64,000 nt of DNA from an uncultured Bacteroides sp. Lineage in GTDB: Bacteria > Bacteroidota > Bacteroidia > Bacteroidales > Bacteroidaceae. Below, one piece after another: positions 15,497 through 25,495 of this stretch. The notes under the pieces are model-generated. The model saw only the letters and a list, made by a program, of their open reading frames with translations. It searched no databases and was not told where the DNA came from. The stretch covers positions 1-64,000 of the forward strand of contig CABUKU010000018.1 of assembly GCA_902492205.1 (NCBI GenBank), written 5' to 3'. Position 1 is the stretch's first letter. Every line of letters begins with the position of its first letter. Both the position numbers and the translations under genes were made by a program.

Positions 15497-18400
15497 TTAT
15501 TTATGTTCTTCTACCCATTTTCGTGCATTGACAAATGCTTCTATCCAAGGAGTCACCTGATCGTTGTTCTTACGATCTGCCGGGTAACAGGCATTTTGCC
15601 AGGGGAAAACTGAGCGTTCCAAGTGAGGCATCATTGCCAGATGGCGTCCGTCTGTGCTGGCTAAAGCTGCTATTGAATGGTCTGAACCGTTCGGGTTACC
15701 CGGATATTCATCATAAGTATATTTAGCTACGACATTATATTTATCTTCATCATAAGGTAAAGAGAATTTTCCTTCTCCGTGAGCTACCCAAATACCGAGT
15801 TTACTACCGCTCAAGGAACCAAACATTACGCTTCGGTTGGTTGGGATAGTAAGACCTATGAATGTAGATTCGAATTTATGAGATTCGTTGTGTAGCATCT
15901 TTCCCTTTTTCTCATGTTCCGGATTGATTAGTCCCAATTCCATCATCAATTGGCAACCGTTGCAAACACCTAATGATAAGGTGTCTTTACGGGCATAGAA
16001 GTTATCAAGTGCTGCTTTTGCTTTTTCATTGAACAAGAATCCTCCTGCCCATCCTTTAGCTGAGCCGAGAACATCGGAGTGGGCAAAACCACCGCAGTAA
16101 ACGATCATGTTCACATCTTCAAGAGTTTCACGTCCACTGATAAGATCGGTCATGGTAACATCTTTCACATCAAAACCGGCGAGATAAAGTGAATAAGCCA
16201 TTTCACGTTCACCGTTTGTTCCTTTTTCACGGATGATAGCTGCCTTAATTCCTGAAGGAGTTTTGCGATCAGGAGATATTCCGTATTGAGAGAGTTTGCC
16301 TGTAAAGTCTTTATTGTAAACGAATTCGAGCGGCTGCATCTTGTAGTTCTCGAAACGTGCTTTGGCACGTCCGTTCATAGATTGCTTGCGATCAAGCAAG
16401 TATGAAGATGAATACCACACGTCACGCATATAGTCGATGCCGAACTGATAAGTAGCACCGTCTTTTGAAACAAGGATATGACGTTCATCTGTCGGTTTGG
16501 CAATCTGAACAAAACCTATTCCTGCTTCATCAAGAATCTTTTCTACTTCAGCTTTGTGTTTTACCTGAATGATGATACCCGGATTTTCTGCAAATAGGAT
16601 TTTGACTAAATCTTTTTCTTTAATCTTATCCAAGTTCACTTCCATGCCGCCTTCTACGTTTGCAAAACACATTTCGAGTAAGGTTGTGATTAAACCACCG
16701 GCTGATATATCATGTCCTGCCATAATCAATCCTTTATTGATAAGCTCTTGAACCGCAAGGAATGCATCACGGAAGTATTCAGGATTCTGAACGTTAGGCA
16801 CATCTTCACCTACCTTATTTAATGATTGTGCAAAAGCAGAACCACCGAGTTTCAGATGGTCGAAACTAAAGTCTATATGATAGATATATGATTTAGGATC
16901 ATTAACCATTACCGGAGAAACAACTTTCTTCACATCAGAAACTTCTGCACCTGCCGAAACAATTACCGTTCCCGGAGAAATGACTTTGTTTCCATCAGGG
17001 TATTTCTGAGTCATTGAAAGAGAGTCTTTTCCTGTCGGTACATTGATTTGCAATGCACAGCAGAAATCAGATAATGCTTGAACGGCTGTATAAAGACGGG
17101 CATCTTCACCTTCCATAGAACGACAAGGCCACATCCAGTTGGCTGAAAGTGAAATGGTATCCATTCCTTCGGCAAGCGGAGCCCAAACCAAGTTTGTCAA
17201 TGCTTCTGATACGGCAAGTACCGAACCGGCTGCCGGATCTGCTAAAGCTGCTTGCGGTGCATGACCGATAGATGTTGCAATACCTTTCTCTCCTCTGTAA
17301 TCCAAAGCAACCACACCACAGTCACTCAATGGTAACTGAATTTCTCCTTGGCATTGCTGACGTGCTATGCGTCCCGTTACAGAACGGTCTACTTTGTTTG
17401 TCAACCAGTCTTTGCAGGCTACAGCTTCGAGCTGAAGTACACGGGTTAAATATTCGTGAAGCTTGGAAATATCATATTTCGGATTCTCAAAGTGAGATTC
17501 TACTGTTTTATCAATCATGTAAGTCTTAGGAGAACTTCCGAACATTTGGCTTACTGCCAGGTCGAAAGGACGTATTCCGTCAGCTTGTTCGAAAGCAAAA
17601 CGATGATCGCCTGTGGTTTCACCTACTACATACATCGGAGCACGTTCACGTTCTGCAATCTTGCGTACGTGTTCAATAGCTTCTTCCTTTATTAATAATC
17701 CCATACGTTCCTGAGACTCGTTAGCGATTATTTCTTTGGCAGATAATGTTTTGTCACCAATAGGAAGCTTATCCATGTGGATCAATCCTCCGTTTTCTTC
17801 CACCAATTCGGATAAACAGTTAACATGTCCTGCCGAGCCGTGGTCATGGATAGAAACAATTGGATTTTCTTCTTCTTCGCAAAGTGCGCGAACTACGTTA
17901 TAGGCACGTTTCTGCATTTCTGCATTGGCACGTTGAATAGCATTCAACTCAATGCCGCTGCTATAACGACCTGTATCTACGGATGAAACTGAACCACCGC
18001 CAAGACCGATGCGGTAATTGTCACCACCCATAACTACAACTTTGTTTCCTGTTTCGGGTGCACCTTTTAAACAATCGCGTTGTGTACCGAAACCAACACC
18101 TCCGGCAAGCATGATTACTTTATCATAACCATAGAATACGTCGTTTTCCTGATGCTCGAAGGTCAATACAGAACCACAGATCAGTGGTTGCCCAAACTTG
18201 TTACCGAAATCGGAAGCACCGTTAGATGCTTTGATAAGTATTTGTTCCGGAGTCTGATACAGCCATTGACGAACAGGGAGAAGTTCTTCCCATTCGCGTC
18301 CTTCTTTTTCAGTACGTGGATAAGAAGTCATGTAAACGGCAGTTCCTGCAATTGGCATAGAACCTTTACCACCTCCCATACGGTCGCGAATCTCACCACC

Positions 18401-19195
18401 TGTTCCGGTAGATGCACCGTTAAACGGTTCTACAGTAGTAGGGAAGTTATGTGTCTCCGCTTTCAGTGAAATAACACTTTTCACATCCTTAATCTGGAAG
18501 AAATCCGGCTTGGAGTGATCTGCCGGAGCGAACTGTTCAATGACTGGACCTTCTGCGAAAGCTACATTATCTTTATATGCAGAAATAATTTTGTTTGGGT
18601 TTTCTGCAGTTGTTTTTTTGATTAACTGGAAAAGAGAAGATTCTTTTTCAACTCCATCGATAATAAATGTTCCACCGAAGATTTTGTGACGGCAGTGTTC
18701 GGAATTGATTTGAGCAAAGCCGAAAACTTCGGAGTCGGTCAGCTTGCGTCCCAATTCTTTTTCCATATTTATCAGGTAGTCCATTTCTTCTTTAGAAAGA
18801 GCCAGACCTTCCTGTTCGTTATATTCAGCCAGATTTTCAATGTACACAATCGGTTCCGGTTGACGGTTGGTTGTGAATATATTCTGGTTCAATCCCTGAT
18901 ACATGCGTTGCAGCATAGGATCGTGTTCTGCATTCTCATCTTTCACCGGAAAATACTCTTCAATACGGGTTATGCCTTCAATCCCCATGTTCTGAGTGAT
19001 TTCTACCGCATTAGTACTCCATGGAGTAATCATTTCCTTACGTGGTCCCACAAACCATCCTTGTAGTTTGTCCTCGTTTCCCACACTTGCCTCACCGAAA
19101 AGCCAGTTCAGTTTTTTGATATCGTCAGAAGAAAAATCATGATTTGCTTCTACTGCAATCACGTTTTGGGAAGGAGTTCTGAAAAAAAGAATCAT
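15497..19195 (-). CDS. purL: phosphoribosylformylglycinamidine synthase, large single-chain form
   Basis: A 1232-residue enzyme of purine synthesis that converts FGAR to FGAM with ATP and glutamine. The AIRS-like synthetase part carries SEHCRHKIFGG, SLKAETHNFPT and GTGGEIRDRMGGGKGS. The C-terminal glutaminase domain has the nucleophile Cys in LSLGVCNGCQLMMELGL and the late PHLERSVFPWQN. The length fits the single-chain type of proteobacteria and Bacteroidetes rather than the split PurL/PurQ/PurS form. It is transcribed alone, with its own promoter (19250-19280) and terminator, divergent from the outer-membrane gene cluster. Confidence 0.97.
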   Translation of the reverse strand: MILFFRTPSQNVIAVEANHDFSSDDIKKLNWLFGEASVGNEDKLQGWFVGPRKEMITPWSTNAVEITQNMGIEGITRIEEYFPVKDENAEHDPMLQRMYQGLNQNIFTTNRQPEPIVYIENLAEYNEQEGLALSKEEMDYLINMEKELGRKLTDSEVFGFAQINSEHCRHKIFGGTFIIDGVEKESSLFQLIKKTTAENPNKIISAYKDNVAFAEGPVIEQFAPADHSKPDFFQIKDVKSVISLKAETHNFPTTVEPFNGASTGTGGEIRDRMGGGKGSMPIAGTAVYMTSYPRTEKEGREWEELLPVRQWLYQTPEQILIKASNGASDFGNKFGQPLICGSVLTFEHQENDVFYGYDKVIMLAGGVGFGTQRDCLKGAPETGNKVVVMGGDNYRIGLGGGSVSSVDTGRYSSGIELNAIQRANAEMQKRAYNVVRALCEEEENPIVSIHDHGSAGHVNCLSELVEENGGLIHMDKLPIGDKTLSAKEIIANESQERMGLLIKEEAIEHVRKIAERERAPMYVVGETTGDHRFAFEQADGIRPFDLAVSQMFGSSPKTYMIDKTVESHFENPKYDISKLHEYLTRVLQLEAVACKDWLTNKVDRSVTGRIARQQCQGEIQLPLSDCGVVALDYRGEKGIATSIGHAPQAALADPAAGSVLAVSEALTNLVWAPLAEGMDTISLSANWMWPCRSMEGEDARLYTAVQALSDFCCALQINVPTGKDSLSMTQKYPDGNKVISPGTVIVSAGAEVSDVKKVVSPVMVNDPKSYIYHIDFSFDHLKLGGSAFAQSLNKVGEDVPNVQNPEYFRDAFLAVQELINKGLIMAGHDISAGGLITTLLEMCFANVEGGMEVNLDKIKEKDLVKILFAENPGIIIQVKHKAEVEKILDEAGIGFVQIAKPTDERHILVSKDGATYQFGIDYMRDVWYSSSYLLDRKQSMNGRAKARFENYKMQPLEFVYNKDFTGKLSQYGISPDRKTPSGIKAAIIREKGTNGEREMAYSLYLAGFDVKDVTMTDLISGRETLEDVNMIVYCGGFAHSDVLGSAKGWAGGFLFNEKAKAALDNFYARKDTLSLGVCNGCQLMMELGLINPEHEKKGKMLHNESHKFESTFIGLTIPTNRSVMFGSLSGSKLGIWVAHGEGKFSLPYDEDKYNVVAKYTYDEYPGNPNGSDHSIAALASTDGRHLAMMPHLERSVFPWQNACYPADRKNNDQVTPWIEAFVNARKWVEEHK

Positions 19196-19249
19196 ATCAC
19201 TTATATGTATAGTTAATTATGTTTTCTGTCGTATGTTACAAATGATTTG

Positions 19250-19280
19250 CAAAGTTACATAAAAGCCTCGGGCTATGAAA
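19250..19280 (-). promoter_or_regulatory. purL promoter
   Basis: On the minus strand, TAACTTTG (19257-19250) matches TAnnTTTG, with TTTC (19280-19277) 19 bases upstream. The purL ATG is 55 bases downstream of the -7 element. It is arranged back to back with the promoter at 19319-19350. Confidence 0.6.
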
Positions 19281-19318
19281 GAAATGTTTGGGAAATATGA
19301 TAAAAAGTTGTTTAAAAG

Positions 19319-19350
19319 CTTGTTGAGTTGAATCTATATCTCTACTTTTG
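19319..19350 (+). promoter_or_regulatory. promoter of the outer-membrane triad
   Basis: TACTTTTG (19343-19350) matches TAnnTTTG and CTTG (19319-19322) stands 20 bases upstream. The first gene begins 73 bases downstream. Confidence 0.6.
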
Positions 19351-19423
19351 CAAAAAATATCTAAATAATAAGACACTCTGTTAAACAACGAAATATACAC
19401 TACTAATTATTTATATAAGAATT

Positions 19424-21253
19424 ATGCGAGAAAAACAGACAAAACGAGCCCTTGCGGGTTTGCTTATTCTATCATTGGTATCTACCACGTCTTGTATAGA
19501 CAACGATTATGATTTGAATAAGGACATTGATTTAACTATTACAATTGGTGGCGATCATCTGGGATTTCCGACAAGTAACACTGAAGAGATTACTCTAAAG
19601 AAAATCTTCGATTTAGACGATGATAGCGATATTAAAGCAGATGCAGTTACCGGTGATTACTCTTTGAAAAAAGAAGGTGACGGCGAGGAAACTAATGTGA
19701 CTGTGGATGAGGTCGTTATTAGTGGAAGTGAAATTGATATCAAAGAAACTTCTACAGAAATAACCTTTTCTAAACCTACAATTGGGGGTTATGTAGGTAC
19801 TGTTAGTGAGAGTGTCAATGATAAGTCTTCACTGGATATTGATAAAAATGACGTTACAGAAGATGTAGTTAGTATTTCGAATGCAAAGACAAATTCGAAT
19901 TTGACAATCAACTTAAATTTTACTCAAAATACAACAGTAACTATGCTGTATATAGAGAATGGCTTTACGATTACTTTGCCGAAGTATTTAAATGTAGAAT
20001 TTAAAGACGGTTCTCTTGACGGGTATGAGCTAACTGATAATCACATTTTGAAGTTTAAGGGAACAAAAACTATAACTCATGCTTTGCCATTGTCTATTCC
20101 ATTGATTATTACTAATATAGATTTTAATGAATTACAAGCAAATAATGAGAATTTATCTTTAGATGAAAAGCAAGGTTTATATGAAATTGGTAAATTGAGA
20201 ATCAATGATGAGATATTGATTAGTGGTAAAGCATCTATTGATGAAAAGGATTTTGGAGATAATCCGCAAGTTACTTTGGATTTAATAACTAAAGTGGATA
20301 TGCCGGACATGCAAATCACAGAAATCACCGGTATCGTAGATCCTAAAATAGATGATATAACAATTGATAATGTAACCATTGACAATCTTCCGGATTTCTT
20401 GCAAGATGATGCTGTTAAGATGGATATTGATAATCCAAGAATCTTATTAACTGTAACAAATACTTCTCCGATAGATGTAACAATCAGTGGTGAATTACAA
20501 CCATTGAAGAAAGATAAAACATTGGCTCCTGTAACATTTGGTAAAGACAATGGCAAGGCAGAAGTCATAGTTCCGGGAAATGCTACGAATTATGTTATTC
20601 GCTTAGCACGTAAAGAAGTCATAGGTTCCGATATTCCGGAAGAAGTACCATCAGTTGTCGATAAAACTGTGATTCTTCCTGATCTCAACAATCTGATTGA
20701 AACAATCCCTGATGAAATAGCTTTCAATAATATCACGGCAAAAGCTATTCAGAAAGAAAAAGATATTATTTTGGGAGAAACTTATAATGTAACTACTAAA
20801 TATGTATTTGATGCTCCGCTTGCATTTGGTGAGAATTTGAATATCATCTATAAAGATACATTGGATGAATGGAATGAAGATATTCAAGATTTTGAAATTA
20901 AAAAGGCAATAGTGAAGATTGATGCTAAAAACGGCATTCCATTGGCAATGCATCTGAAAGCCACAGCTATTGATGTAAATCAGGATCCGATGAATGAAAT
21001 TACTGCTGTGGTAACCAATGATAAGGAAATTACTGCAAGCAATGGTACAAATGTTGTTGAAACAAAGGATTTGGAAATAGTGCTTACTACCACAGTAGAT
21101 GGAGCTATGAAGAGACTCGATGGTCTTATTCTTGAAGTAACCGCAACAACGGGAGGAGTTACAGGAGTTAATTTGAATGAAAAGACTCAAACCCTGAAAC
21201 TTGACAATATCCGTATCAAAGTTCCGGGCGGAGTAAAAGTTGATTTGAATTAA
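19424..21253 (+). CDS. large surface or periplasmic lipoprotein, first gene of an outer-membrane triad
   Basis: A 609-residue lipoprotein with a lipobox-like signal (LVSTTSCIDNDYDL, Cys24). The mature part is Asp- and Thr-rich and predicted to be mostly beta strand. I see no enzyme motif; the repeated short strands with Asp/Asn turns suggest several Ig-like or all-beta domains. It is followed by a DUF5723 barrel and an OmpA-like protein in the same direction (29- and 16-base gaps), suggesting one envelope complex. Function is not known to me. Confidence 0.7.
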   Translation: MREKQTKRALAGLLILSLVSTTSCIDNDYDLNKDIDLTITIGGDHLGFPTSNTEEITLKKIFDLDDDSDIKADAVTGDYSLKKEGDGEETNVTVDEVVISGSEIDIKETSTEITFSKPTIGGYVGTVSESVNDKSSLDIDKNDVTEDVVSISNAKTNSNLTINLNFTQNTTVTMLYIENGFTITLPKYLNVEFKDGSLDGYELTDNHILKFKGTKTITHALPLSIPLIITNIDFNELQANNENLSLDEKQGLYEIGKLRINDEILISGKASIDEKDFGDNPQVTLDLITKVDMPDMQITEITGIVDPKIDDITIDNVTIDNLPDFLQDDAVKMDIDNPRILLTVTNTSPIDVTISGELQPLKKDKTLAPVTFGKDNGKAEVIVPGNATNYVIRLARKEVIGSDIPEEVPSVVDKTVILPDLNNLIETIPDEIAFNNITAKAIQKEKDIILGETYNVTTKYVFDAPLAFGENLNIIYKDTLDEWNEDIQDFEIKKAIVKIDAKNGIPLAMHLKATAIDVNQDPMNEITAVVTNDKEITASNGTNVVETKDLEIVLTTTVDGAMKRLDGLILEVTATTGGVTGVNLNEKTQTLKLDNIRIKVPGGVKVDLN

Positions 21254-21282
21254 AAGGTAATACTCAAAATTGTATAATATAA

Positions 21283-22833
21283 ATGAAACAAATGAGAACA
21301 CATATTATAGCTACTATATTATCTGGAGCGATTGCATTATTTGCTATCAGTGATGTAATGGCACAGACATACAACAGCCGTTCAACATACTTCCTTGAAG
21401 GAAGTACTTATCGCCACGAACTCAATCCTGCTTTTATGGGTGAACGTGGTTATGTCAGTTTCCCCGGATTGGGTAATCTTACAATTGGTGCACAGTCTAC
21501 GGGCGGTGTGGGTGACTTTATCTTTAAAAAGAAAAACGGTGACTTAACTACCTTTATGAATGAGGAAGTGAGCAGCAAAGAGTTCTTGGACGGACTTCCC
21601 AAAAGGTTGAAAGTAGGTGCCAATCTTGACGAAACAATCCTTTCTTTAGGTTTCTATGCTTGGGGAGGTTTCAATACATTCGGTATCTCTGTTAAATCAA
21701 ATACAAATGTTTTTATGCCCGATGAGCTTTTCAAGTTCATGAAAAACGGAGTAGCCGATGAAGCCGGAAGCGAATACAATGTAAAGGGTACGAATATTGT
21801 TTCTACCAACTATGCAGAGATAGCTTTTGGACATGCACATGAAGTAAATGACCATTTAACGATTGGTGCTAAGATGAAATTTCTTGTAGGTCTGGCTAAA
21901 GCAACTATGCGTATTGATGAACTGAATGTCAAAATGTCGCAAGATAAATGGGTTGTTACACCGAAAAATGCAGAACTCTATATGTCGGGCAAAGGTTTGA
22001 TCATACCAACCAAAGGTGAAACCGGTAACTATCAGGATAATGACTATTTATTGGATAATGACGGAAACAGAACTGGTGTGCTGAAAGATGGCACAAATGA
22101 CCAAATATCCTATGACGACATTGATTTCGATGATAATGACCTTGGCCCTACTGGTTTTGGTATGGCTTTCGACTTGGGAGCAACCTACAAACTGAATAGT
22201 GAATGGACATTCTCAGCTGCTCTTCTTGATCTCGGATTCATTTCTTGGAAAAATACTACCAAGGGAACTATGGCTAAAGAATTTAACTTTGACGGTTTTA
22301 CTGAAATTGCCGTAAAAGAGGATGAAAACAATGGTGATAAGAAATTGGATAATCAGTTAGATCAACTTGTGGATGATCTTGCCGACTTGGCTAAATTTGA
22401 TAAAGTGGGTGAAGGTTTGAAACGTACTACTGCGTTGGCTGCTACTTTGAATCTGGCTGCCCAGTACACGCTGCCCACTTATGACCGTTTAAGTTTCGGT
22501 TTGCTTTCTTCAACCCGTTTTCAAGGAAAGCATTCTTGGTCGGAAGCTCGTGTATCTGCCAATATTGCACCTATTTCATGGTTTGAAATGTCTTTGAACT
22601 ATGCTTTGTCTAATTTTGGTTCCAATGCCGGTCTGATGTTGAACTTCCACCCGCGTGGTTTCAACTTCTTCGTTGCAGCCGATGTACCTATGTGCAAGTA
22701 CGAACCTGCTTACTATGCACCTATCAGCCGTGCTGCCGTAAATGTGAACTTGGGTATAAACTTCACTTTCGGACCAAAGCACAAACGCAGATATAAAACG
22801 GTAGAAACTACTTGTTGTAATTCCATCAACTAA
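21283..22833 (+). CDS. DUF5723 outer-membrane protein
   Basis: A 516-residue exported protein with signal peptide (about residues 1-27, cleaved after VMAQ). The segment LEGSTYRHELNPAFMGERGY is characteristic of the DUF5723 family, and the rest is rich in alternating strands ending in Gly/Tyr/Phe, consistent with a beta barrel of the PorV/FadL class. An alternative start at 21292 would drop three residues. It lies between the lipoprotein and the OmpA-like gene. Its cargo or substrate is unknown. Confidence 0.75.
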   Translation: MKQMRTHIIATILSGAIALFAISDVMAQTYNSRSTYFLEGSTYRHELNPAFMGERGYVSFPGLGNLTIGAQSTGGVGDFIFKKKNGDLTTFMNEEVSSKEFLDGLPKRLKVGANLDETILSLGFYAWGGFNTFGISVKSNTNVFMPDELFKFMKNGVADEAGSEYNVKGTNIVSTNYAEIAFGHAHEVNDHLTIGAKMKFLVGLAKATMRIDELNVKMSQDKWVVTPKNAELYMSGKGLIIPTKGETGNYQDNDYLLDNDGNRTGVLKDGTNDQISYDDIDFDDNDLGPTGFGMAFDLGATYKLNSEWTFSAALLDLGFISWKNTTKGTMAKEFNFDGFTEIAVKEDENNGDKKLDNQLDQLVDDLADLAKFDKVGEGLKRTTALAATLNLAAQYTLPTYDRLSFGLLSSTRFQGKHSWSEARVSANIAPISWFEMSLNYALSNFGSNAGLMLNFHPRGFNFFVAADVPMCKYEPAYYAPISRAAVNVNLGINFTFGPKHKRRYKTVETTCCNSIN

Positions 22834-22849
22834 AAATTAGAAGAAGAAT

Positions 22850-24289
22850 ATGAAAAAGATATATTGTCTGATATTTGCTTTACTGCCATTGACAACATTT
22901 GCAGGTGAATTAAAAGTAACCAAACCGGTATTGACTCTGGAAAATGATACTCTTACATTGGATTTTAACTTTAATGTGGAAGAAGTAGAAGTCAACAGCA
23001 CGCAGTCTTATGCATTTACTCCGGTATTGTTTGCAGGAAAGAATCATCAATCCCTTCCTCCTGTGGTTGTTACAGGTAAGAAGAAGTTCAAAATGCGCCA
23101 CAAAGACCGTCGCATTGCCAAGAGAGGTAATTATAAAGAACCGTATGTTATAGTAAAAGGCAGATCTGCCAACCGTCAGGATTTGGTAGATTATAAGATT
23201 TCCATCCCTTATGAAGAATGGATGTCACAGGCTGATATGTGGATATTACAAGAAAAAAAGAAAGATTGCCTCATCGACTTACCGAAGATTACGGTTATAG
23301 AACCTGTGGTTGTAGAAGAAAAGCCTGCATTGCCACAGAAGGGAGTTATCTGTGAACCTTGCATGAGCATGGTTTCTTATCTTACCCCAACGGAAGAACC
23401 TTTAAAAGTACGTTCCGAACAAAATACCCTATATATTGAATATGTAGTAGGTGGAACAGAGTTTAAGGCAGATTATAAGAACAATGCTGCCGAATTACAG
23501 AAATTGAAAGAAACATTGAACCCGTTGACCGAAGGTGATTTGGTAACATTCAAAGCTATCAATGTATGTGGTTATGCTTCACCTGATGGTTCGGTTAAAA
23601 CGAATGAGCGTGTGTCTACCAAACGTGCCGACTCTTTTGCTCTTTACCTGAGAGGAAGTTATCATTTCCCTGATAGTATTCTGAAAGTAACATCGGCAGG
23701 TGAAGACTGGGAAGGTCTTATCAAGATGCTGAAAGAAGAAAAACCGGCTTATGCCGACAAAGCGTTGGAAATTATCGGCAAGTATACGAATCTTGATGTG
23801 CGCGAAGCCAGATTGAAGTCGGGCTTGGGTGCTGCTTCTTACCGCACAATGGTAAATGACTATTATGCCCGTTTGCGCCGTTTGTCTATCTCGGTGGATT
23901 ATGAAGTAAGAGAAGTTCGTAACGCAGAAGCTGCCAAGTTAATCTATACAAATCCTAAGATGCTGAATTTGCAGGAAATGTTTGGTGTGGCAAAAATGTA
24001 CCAACCGGGAACCAAAGAATATAGGGAAGTCTATGAAATAGCGGCTACTAATTATCCGTCGGATGTAGTGGCAAATATCAATGCTGCTTCGGCTAATATT
24101 GTTTATGGTGATTTTGACCGTGCAGCCCAGTATCTGGAAAGAGTAAAAGACATCCCGAGCGCTTGGAATAATTTGGGTGTATTGGCATGGTTATCCGGTG
24201 ATACGGAAGCTGCGAAAGAATGGTTTACCAAAGCGTTGTCCGTAGAACCGGAGAAAGCTCGGGAAAATCTGAATAAGATGATGGAATAA
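22850..24289 (+). CDS. exported OmpA-like/TPR protein with DUF3868-like N-terminus
   Basis: A 479-residue exported protein. After a signal peptide (ends ...TTFAG), the N-terminal part (LKVTKPVLTLENDTLTLDF, later VVTGKKKF) resembles the DUF3868 domain found beside Bacteroidales fimbrial genes. A central segment (VCGYASPDGSVKTNERVSTK) has the layout of an OmpA-type peptidoglycan-binding motif. The C-terminus ends in TPR-like helices (AWNNLGVLAWLSGDTEAAKE). It could anchor the preceding barrel and lipoprotein to the cell wall. Three hairpins follow the stop codon. Confidence 0.7.
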   Translation: MKKIYCLIFALLPLTTFAGELKVTKPVLTLENDTLTLDFNFNVEEVEVNSTQSYAFTPVLFAGKNHQSLPPVVVTGKKKFKMRHKDRRIAKRGNYKEPYVIVKGRSANRQDLVDYKISIPYEEWMSQADMWILQEKKKDCLIDLPKITVIEPVVVEEKPALPQKGVICEPCMSMVSYLTPTEEPLKVRSEQNTLYIEYVVGGTEFKADYKNNAAELQKLKETLNPLTEGDLVTFKAINVCGYASPDGSVKTNERVSTKRADSFALYLRGSYHFPDSILKVTSAGEDWEGLIKMLKEEKPAYADKALEIIGKYTNLDVREARLKSGLGAASYRTMVNDYYARLRRLSISVDYEVREVRNAEAAKLIYTNPKMLNLQEMFGVAKMYQPGTKEYREVYEIAATNYPSDVVANINAASANIVYGDFDRAAQYLERVKDIPSAWNNLGVLAWLSGDTEAAKEWFTKALSVEPEKARENLNKMME

Positions 24290-24321
24290 GAAAAAATAAC
24301 GTCCATACGTTTCACTTAAAG

Positions 24322-24359
24322 CGTCCTTACGTTTCTTCCAAAACGTAGGGACGTTTTTT
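24322..24359 (+). terminator. intrinsic terminator after the outer-membrane triad
   Basis: CGTCCTTACGTTT (24322-24334) pairs with AAACGTAGGGACG (24341-24353) with one G-U pair and is followed by TTTTTT. It is the first of three consecutive hairpins. Confidence 0.8.
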
Positions 24360-24360
24360 A

Positions 24361-24397
24361 AAACGACCTGTGCTTTGTTTCAAAGTACAGGTCGTTT
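24361..24397. repeat. second hairpin, AAACGACCTG repeat
   Basis: A 17-bp stem (24361-24377 with 24381-24397) with a 3-base loop and one G-U pair. Its left arm AAACGACCTGTGCTTTG is related to the 17-base units at 32909-32991. Confidence 0.7.
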
Positions 24398-24402
24398 GTT
24401 AC

Positions 24403-24438
24403 AAATGACTTGTTGTTTGTGGTAAACAACAAGTTGTT
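24403..24438. repeat. third hairpin, AAATGACTTG repeat
   Basis: AAATGACTTGTTGTTT (24403-24418) pairs with AAACAACAAGTTGTTT (24423-24438), with two G-U pairs. It has the same unit as the array at 32905-32991. Confidence 0.65.
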
Positions 24439-24472
24439 TATCACAAATACGAAACTTATTTTTTAAACCTGT

Positions 24473-24504
24473 TTTCTTTGAATCCGATGATTTTCTTATC
24501 TTTG
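24473..24504 (+). promoter_or_regulatory. promoter of the secreted amidase gene
   Basis: TATCTTTG (24497-24504) matches TAnnTTTG exactly; TTTC (24473-24476) lies 20 bases upstream. The ATG is 23 bases after the -7 element. Confidence 0.6.
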
Positions 24505-24527
24505 CTCGACAAATAAGTTCCCGGGTT

Positions 24528-25493
24528 ATGAAAAACTTTCTTTTTATCTTCATTATATCCTTGTTTATGGTTTGTCCTTTGTTTGCTCAGGAAACGGCGA
24601 CACCCCGTTCGGGCGAAGGAGTTTCTACTTTCTTGCAGCGTTTCGGACGTACAAAGAAACAGCATACACAGCAGTTTATAGAGCTTAATAAAGGGAAACT
24701 GACTAAAAATAACGGTTTGAAGCTGGGAGTGAAATATATACTTCCACCTTTGACGGAAGAAAACTTCGAACCATTGTTTGGCAAAAAACTTGCCCGTTAC
24801 ACGGTTACTTCCAATGAGTTGAGCGGAGCTTGCTTTTATCTGGTTGGCGGGCATGGTGGTCCCGATCCCGGAGCAGTAGGGGTATATCATGGAAAACAAT
24901 TGCATGAGGATGAGTATGCTTATGATATAATCCTGCGTTTGGCGCGTAACCTGTTGTCGAAAGGAGCAAAGGTGCACATTATTATTCAAGATGCCAAAGA
25001 CGGGATTCGTGATGACAAATGTTTGGCAAACAGCAGCAGGGAAACTTGCATGGGAGCACCCATACCACTAAATCAGGTGGAAAGGCTTAAACAACGTTGT
25101 GATAAAATAAATTCCCTGTATACAAAAGATAAGGAATCTTATAAGCGTGCTGTGTTTATCCACGTGGATAGCAGGGGAAAAGGACAGCAAACGGATGTAT
25201 TCTTTTATCACTGTCCCGGCAGTAAGTTAGGGGAACGCCTGGCCAACACGGTGCATAAAACATTTGATAGAAAGTATGATAAGCACCAGCCAAACAGAGG
25301 ATTTAACGGAACAGTGAGCGAACGTGGGCTGTATGTGCTCCGCAATGCTGCGCCTGTGTCTGTATTCCTTGAATTGGGTAATATACAAAACAAGCGTGAC
25401 CAACAGCGGTTGGTATTGAGTGATAACAGACAAGCATTGGCAAACTGGGTTTGTGAAGGTTTGGCAGCCGATTATAAAGCCTCTGTGAAATAG
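24528..25493 (+). CDS. N-acetylmuramoyl-L-alanine amidase (Amidase_3) with LysM-like N-terminus
   Basis: A 321-residue exported amidase that removes stem peptides from peptidoglycan. Signal peptide at residues 1-21. A LysM-like segment follows (about 28-75, ending LGVKYILPPL). The Amidase_3 zinc ligands are visible: His109 (VGGHGGPDPGA), Glu127 or Glu129 (LHEDEYAYDI), His212 (FIHVDSRG), and the catalytic Glu282 (VFLELGNIQN). The gene has its own promoter. It runs convergent with the next gene with only 2 bases between stop codons, so no separate terminator fits there. Confidence 0.9.
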   Translation: MKNFLFIFIISLFMVCPLFAQETATPRSGEGVSTFLQRFGRTKKQHTQQFIELNKGKLTKNNGLKLGVKYILPPLTEENFEPLFGKKLARYTVTSNELSGACFYLVGGHGGPDPGAVGVYHGKQLHEDEYAYDIILRLARNLLSKGAKVHIIIQDAKDGIRDDKCLANSSRETCMGAPIPLNQVERLKQRCDKINSLYTKDKESYKRAVFIHVDSRGKGQQTDVFFYHCPGSKLGERLANTVHKTFDRKYDKHQPNRGFNGTVSERGLYVLRNAAPVSVFLELGNIQNKRDQQRLVLSDNRQALANWVCEGLAADYKASVK

Positions 25494-25495
25494 AC

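Noticed and set aside
24361..24438. CRISPR array
   Set aside because: Units are palindromic, too few and too closely spaced, with no uniform spacers and no cas genes in the window.
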